From positions 1-15,582 of the forward strand of contig JAFWJP010000235.1 of assembly GCA_017514645.1 (NCBI GenBank): 15,582 nt of DNA, read 5' to 3'. Shown here piece by piece: positions 12,785-15,582 of this stretch (positions within the stretch are counted from its first letter, which is position 1; each line of letters starts with the position of its first letter). A program made the position numbers and the translations under genes. The stretch is from Solobacterium sp. Its GTDB lineage: Bacteria > Bacillota_I > Bacilli_A > Erysipelotrichales > Erysipelotrichaceae. The notes under the pieces were generated by a model. It was not told where the DNA came from. It searched no databases and saw nothing but the letters and a program-made list of their open reading frames with translations.

Positions 12785-13835
12785 ACCAGGTATCCTCCGC
12801 CGTGGAATATTCAAAGACATGCATGTAATCATCCGAAACCGCAAATGTCCGCTCCCGCGTGAACATACCTTCATGATCCGTACCGTAATGCACTGCCCAG
12901 CACGGGCGGAAGCCGATCTCAACGATCTCAGGCACGGTTCGGTCCATTGTCATACCGGAGGCGATGTTCTGTTTCATGTCCGGATATGCCGCAAGGATCG
13001 TTTCCTGCAGCCTGTCACGGTCAGCTATGAGCCCGTAGTAGTCCACATCGCCAAGGTTCATGACGAGTTCTCCGTTGGCTGTATCATAGATCGGATTCCA
13101 GGCATGATATGGCATGAACGCTGCTCTGCGGGTGCCGACCAGCGCGCTGATTTCCAGCTCCGAAAGGCGGTCCGGATCACCTGTTCTGACAATGATCGGC
13201 ACACCGTCTGCAGACGCATAGTAAGTATCAACTGCCTTTCCCTCGGCAATCCGGTTGACCCCAAGGTTTGTCCCCGGTTCGCGGGGAACGATCAGATAGT
13301 ACTCTGAGCCGTCTGAATCCACTGTGTGCAGGTCACTGATCCACGGACAGCGTTTCAGCCAGTCTTCTCCGATGCTGTCCTTCCCGATCCAGGCAAAACC
13401 TGCGGGACTGTCCTGATACTGCAGGTCCGCCTGCATCATCTCCGGGGAGATCTCTGTTACAGGTTCTTCCCGCAGATACCACTGTTCCCCGGCATCATCG
13501 TATTCGTAGATTTCATCCCCTGCCGCATTCATCGCAAAGGATCTGACCGCCGTAAATGTTCCTTTTTCATCGGTTTCCCCGATTCCGAAACTATAGTAAC
13601 GGTTCCCCTCTTCATCCGTGATCATCTCCTCGGCACCGGTCTTCAGCTCCAGGCGCATCAGATAGCCGTAGACATACGGAACATGATGGGAAACATATTC
13701 TTCTGCATAGGCATACGGGTCTTCCAGGGTATCCAGCAGCGCAGGTTCTTCCTCAACCAGATCATTCTGCGCTGTTCCCGCCGCGCATCCTGTAAGCAGG
13801 ATCCCTGCCAGAACAGCTTTCATCCAGCGTTTCAC
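12768..13835 (-). CDS. Unrecognised lipoprotein in the pepC operon
   Basis: The product is about 355 residues. It begins MKRWMKAVLAGILLTGC, a clear lipoprotein signal with lipobox LTGC (Cys 17), followed by an acidic stretch (VEEEPALLDTLEDPYAYAEE). The rest is soluble and rich in Tyr, Asp and Glu, with two similar-looking beta segments (GTFTAVRSFAMNAAGDEIYEY and the later MFTRERTFAVSDDYMHVFEY). This suggests an internal repeat of about 265 residues spacing. I do not recognise the family. I prefer the GTG at 13835 because GGGAGG is seven bases before it. The ATG two codons earlier (13841) overlaps the pepC stop as ATGA but is only one base from that site. It is anchored outside the cell, while its operon partners PepC and the hydrolase have no signal peptide. 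Confidence 0.8.
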   Translation of the reverse strand: MKRWMKAVLAGILLTGCAAGTAQNDLVEEEPALLDTLEDPYAYAEEYVSHHVPYVYGYLMRLELKTGAEEMITDEEGNRYYSFGIGETDEKGTFTAVRSFAMNAAGDEIYEYDDAGEQWYLREEPVTEISPEMMQADLQYQDSPAGFAWIGKDSIGEDWLKRCPWISDLHTVDSDGSEYYLIVPREPGTNLGVNRIAEGKAVDTYYASADGVPIIVRTGDPDRLSELEISALVGTRRAAFMPYHAWNPIYDTANGELVMNLGDVDYYGLIADRDRLQETILAAYPDMKQNIASGMTMDRTVPEIVEIGFRPCWAVHYGTDHEGMFTRERTFAVSDDYMHVFEYSTAEDTWYEHHD

Positions 13836-13837
13836 GA

Positions 13838-15142
13838 TCATTCCTCCCAGGGCATCAGCACGACCGGCTCACTCTCCAGCATCACCAGCTGTTCATCGGA
13901 CAGATACCTGCGGTTGATGATCCCCTCATAGACATATTCCCGGAAATACTTCTCACTGCAGACATAATATCCCTCTCTGCCGACTTCACTGCCCCAGCTG
14001 TTCTCGATCTTCCAGCGGTCCGGCCTGCCGTAATCATCGAAGTTGACACCCGTCAGGATCATCGCATGTGTTGCGGAACTGTCCAGATACTCCAGACGTT
14101 CCCCTTTCTCCATGAAGAGATCGATTCCCCCGAGCAGACCATCATAATCAAAACTGTCCGGATCCCATACACCCTCTTTCCGGTCCCCGTAGGCACCGTG
14201 ATCACAGCCGAACCAGACGGGTTCCCCGTCTTCCAGCTGCTTGATGCAGAGTTCCTCCAGTTCATCCATGGACAGATTCAGACAGTGTACATCCTTTCCG
14301 GCCATATTCCCGATATAGTGAAAACTGTAGTACATGTTCAGTTTCTTCGTATGCGTCGGTTCATTCGTGATCGTCACATAGTCATCCAGGGAGATCCCGG
14401 CATAGCGTTCATAGAATTCCTGCGGTGTCAGACCGCGTTCGGAATGGTATTCTCCGTTCCGGTCACGGTATTCAAAATGGAACGTCTCCGGCGGTGTGCC
14501 GTAGACAATGCACTCCGCCTTGTAGATCTCTGCAAGCATTTCCGACTTCCGTTCAGCAGGATCCCTGCCTTCCCCGATCATTTTCCTGAGCTCAGCCGCA
14601 TCCTTCCGCAGAAGCCGGTTCAGCTGCCGTACAAACGCGTCTGTATGGGTGGACTGATACGTTTCCGGCATCACCAGCGCCGGTACTACACCGTACTTCC
14701 TGACCAGATCCGCTGCCATATCCCAGTATCCGCCGTCCCAGAAACCCTTCAGGATATATTCCACCATCCGGTCATCCAATGGTCTGTCAGCGTATTCGAT
14801 TGCCATCTCCAGAATATTGTTCGCTTTTTCCAGCTTGTCGTAGAACGCCAGATAATTTCCGGACAGTTCAAAATCCGGAAGATTGCAGTTTACCGCTATG
14901 ACACGCCGCATGATGTTCATCGCCGCGAACAGCCAGCACCTGCCGCTCTTCTGCTGTGCCGTGACCTTTTCCGTCTTCAGTTCAATACTGAAATCCCCGT
15001 TCAGTTTCGCGGCATTCATCGGCAGAAAGGCCAGATCGCCCAGTTCCGTCTTTGCCGCAGCTGCGCTCAGCGTACGTACAGTACGGTCATCCTCACACCG
15101 TTCCCGGTATTCCTTCAGCATTTCAAATGTAATATCCTTCAT
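13838..15142 (-). CDS. pepC: Aminopeptidase C (bleomycin hydrolase family, C1B)
   Basis: The 434-residue protein is a papain-fold aminopeptidase of the PepC/bleomycin hydrolase family, a cytoplasmic enzyme that trims N-terminal residues from peptides, usually as a hexamer. The catalytic Cys 69 is in QQKSGRCWLFAAMN with the oxyanion Gln before it. His 359 is in SATHAMILTGV and Asn 381 in KIENSWG. It ends LESEPVVLMPWEE; the free C-terminal arm of this family can reach into the active site. I chose the ATG at 15142, where GAGG is seven bases upstream; the in-frame ATG at 15181 lies upstream of the likely -10. Its stop overlaps the next gene region, and it leads the pepC-lipoprotein-hydrolase operon. 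Confidence 0.93.
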   Translation of the reverse strand: MKDITFEMLKEYRERCEDDRTVRTLSAAAAKTELGDLAFLPMNAAKLNGDFSIELKTEKVTAQQKSGRCWLFAAMNIMRRVIAVNCNLPDFELSGNYLAFYDKLEKANNILEMAIEYADRPLDDRMVEYILKGFWDGGYWDMAADLVRKYGVVPALVMPETYQSTHTDAFVRQLNRLLRKDAAELRKMIGEGRDPAERKSEMLAEIYKAECIVYGTPPETFHFEYRDRNGEYHSERGLTPQEFYERYAGISLDDYVTITNEPTHTKKLNMYYSFHYIGNMAGKDVHCLNLSMDELEELCIKQLEDGEPVWFGCDHGAYGDRKEGVWDPDSFDYDGLLGGIDLFMEKGERLEYLDSSATHAMILTGVNFDDYGRPDRWKIENSWGSEVGREGYYVCSEKYFREYVYEGIINRRYLSDEQLVMLESEPVVLMPWEE

Positions 15143-15164
15143 AATACTGCCTCGCTCTGTCATC

Positions 15165-15170
15165 ATTATA
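15165..15170 (-). promoter_or_regulatory. Probable -10 of the pepC operon
   Basis: On the minus strand TATAAT stands 22 nt before the pepC start codon, so the leader would be short. No good -35 hexamer is seen 17 nt upstream. Confidence 0.45.
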
Positions 15171-15193
15171 GTATGAATCAATCTGTCTCTGTG

Positions 15194-15241
15194 CGGTACA
15201 AAACATTCCTTCCTGTACGTTCTTCAGGTCTTGTTGTACCG
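15194..15241. repeat. Inverted repeat between pepC and the SPFH gene
   Basis: CGGTACAA (15194-15201) and TTGTACCG (15234-15241) are perfect eight-base inverted arms, 32 nt apart, in the divergent gap. They could be paired operator half-sites or an RNA stem. A third GTAC lies between them. Confidence 0.4.
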
Positions 15242-15294
15242 GAACAAGCATTATAGAATTTAAGTAACAGAAATCATAAGGAGGAAATAATAAT

Positions 15295-15582
15295 ATGGGT
15301 CTGATTCAAGCAGCTTTATCCGCAGCCGGAAGTACAGTACGTGATTCCTGGAAAGAGTATTTCTACTGTGATGCAATTCCCGCGGATACCATTGCCGTAA
15401 AGGCACACAAACGCACAAGGGGCCTTTCCGCCAACTATGGTGACGATAATGTCATTACTGACGGATCTGTCATCGCAGTCGCGGACGGACAGTGCATGGT
15501 CATCGTCGAACAGGGTCAGGTAGTTGACCTCTGTGCTGAACCAGGTGAATACAAATATGATTCCAAGACAGAACCGTCTATC
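15295..15582 (+). CDS. SPFH domain protein (YdjI/virion core-like), 3' end outside window
   Basis: The first 96 residues are present. The start MGLIQAALSAAGSTVRDSWK followed by EYFYCDAIPADTIAVKAHKR is characteristic of the SPFH-domain family related to B. subtilis YdjI and annotated as virion core protein in many genomes. The strands VITDGSVIAVADGQCMVIVEQGQVVDLCAEPGEYKY open the SPFH fold. These cytoplasmic proteins often end in a zinc ribbon, which would lie outside this window. In Bacillus the relatives act in membrane stress responses; a similar role here is inference. AAGGAGG is ten bases before the ATG. A weak -10, TATAGA, lies at 15252-15257. The name does not mean it comes from a phage. 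Confidence 0.88.
   Translation, partial: MGLIQAALSAAGSTVRDSWKEYFYCDAIPADTIAVKAHKRTRGLSANYGDDNVITDGSVIAVADGQCMVIVEQGQVVDLCAEPGEYKYDSKTEPSI

Noticed and set aside
12785..12922. N-terminal extension of the alpha/beta hydrolase by 46 residues.
   Set aside because: The extension lies inside the lipoprotein gene, has no ribosome binding site and a basic, antisense-like composition; the ATG at 12784 has GGAGG.
14066..15256. A 396-codon plus-strand open frame opposite pepC.
   Set aside because: PepC has the full catalytic triad in the other strand. The plus frame has no ribosome binding site and shows antisense-like composition.
15295..15582. A phage structural gene, from the virion core name.
   Set aside because: The SPFH family is normal in bacterial chromosomes and no other phage gene is present.
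1..15582. CRISPR arrays, insertion sequences, integrases, toxin-antitoxin or defence systems.
   Set aside because: I looked for direct repeats, transposase motifs and typical gene pairs on both strands and found none.

Overview
The window is a roughly 50% GC stretch of a Bacillota (Firmicutes) chromosome. I infer this from strong AGGAGG-type ribosome binding sites before most genes, TATAAT-like promoters, many intrinsic terminators, an S-box-like riboswitch, a CcdA-thioredoxin fusion, a C_GCAxxG_C_C protein and a bleomycin-hydrolase-type PepC. The style would fit an Erysipelotrichia-like gut or oral Firmicute, but I cannot fix the genus. I see no insertion sequence, phage gene, CRISPR array or integrase. 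The region is mostly ordinary chromosome.

Layout. Positions 1-1888 (minus): a ccdA-thioredoxin fusion gene followed 2 nt later by a B3/4-domain gene that leaves the window. 1975-2955 (plus): an S66 LD-carboxypeptidase-like gene, then tRNA-Ala(CGC) at 2979-3054 with its own promoter and a terminator. 3096-3835 (minus): a putative lipoprotein gene that looks decayed. 3908-5222 (minus): a short-chain dehydrogenase and a nitroreductase, probably one operon. 5399-6586 (plus): an aldo/keto reductase with a C-terminal two-cluster ferredoxin-like domain. 6610-6758 (plus): a promoter, a SAM-I/SAM-IV-clan riboswitch and a terminator ahead of an unrecognised 103-residue gene (6799-7110).

7182-11819 (minus): a phosphonate-type ABC importer, phnC-phnE-phnE as one operon. 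The binding-protein gene phnD lies about 1.1 kb upstream with its own promoter and terminator. Between the two parts are a plus-strand C_GCAxxG_C_C redox-type gene (9836-10288) and a minus-strand two-helix zinc-ribbon protein (10366-10629). 11984-15142 (minus): a coupled operon of pepC, an unrecognised lipoprotein and an alpha/beta hydrolase. 15295-end (plus): the start of an SPFH-domain protein, divergent from pepC.

The main points for a second look are four. First, the SAM-type riboswitch controls a gene of unknown function. Second, the lipoprotein gene seems to have lost its start codon and its reading frame, so an automatic call would run into the antisense of the tRNA. Third, the phn importer is split, and no C-P lyase genes are visible. 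Fourth, several terminators share a TTTTTCTGTRCA-like tail. I did not find a convincing new defence or mobile system.
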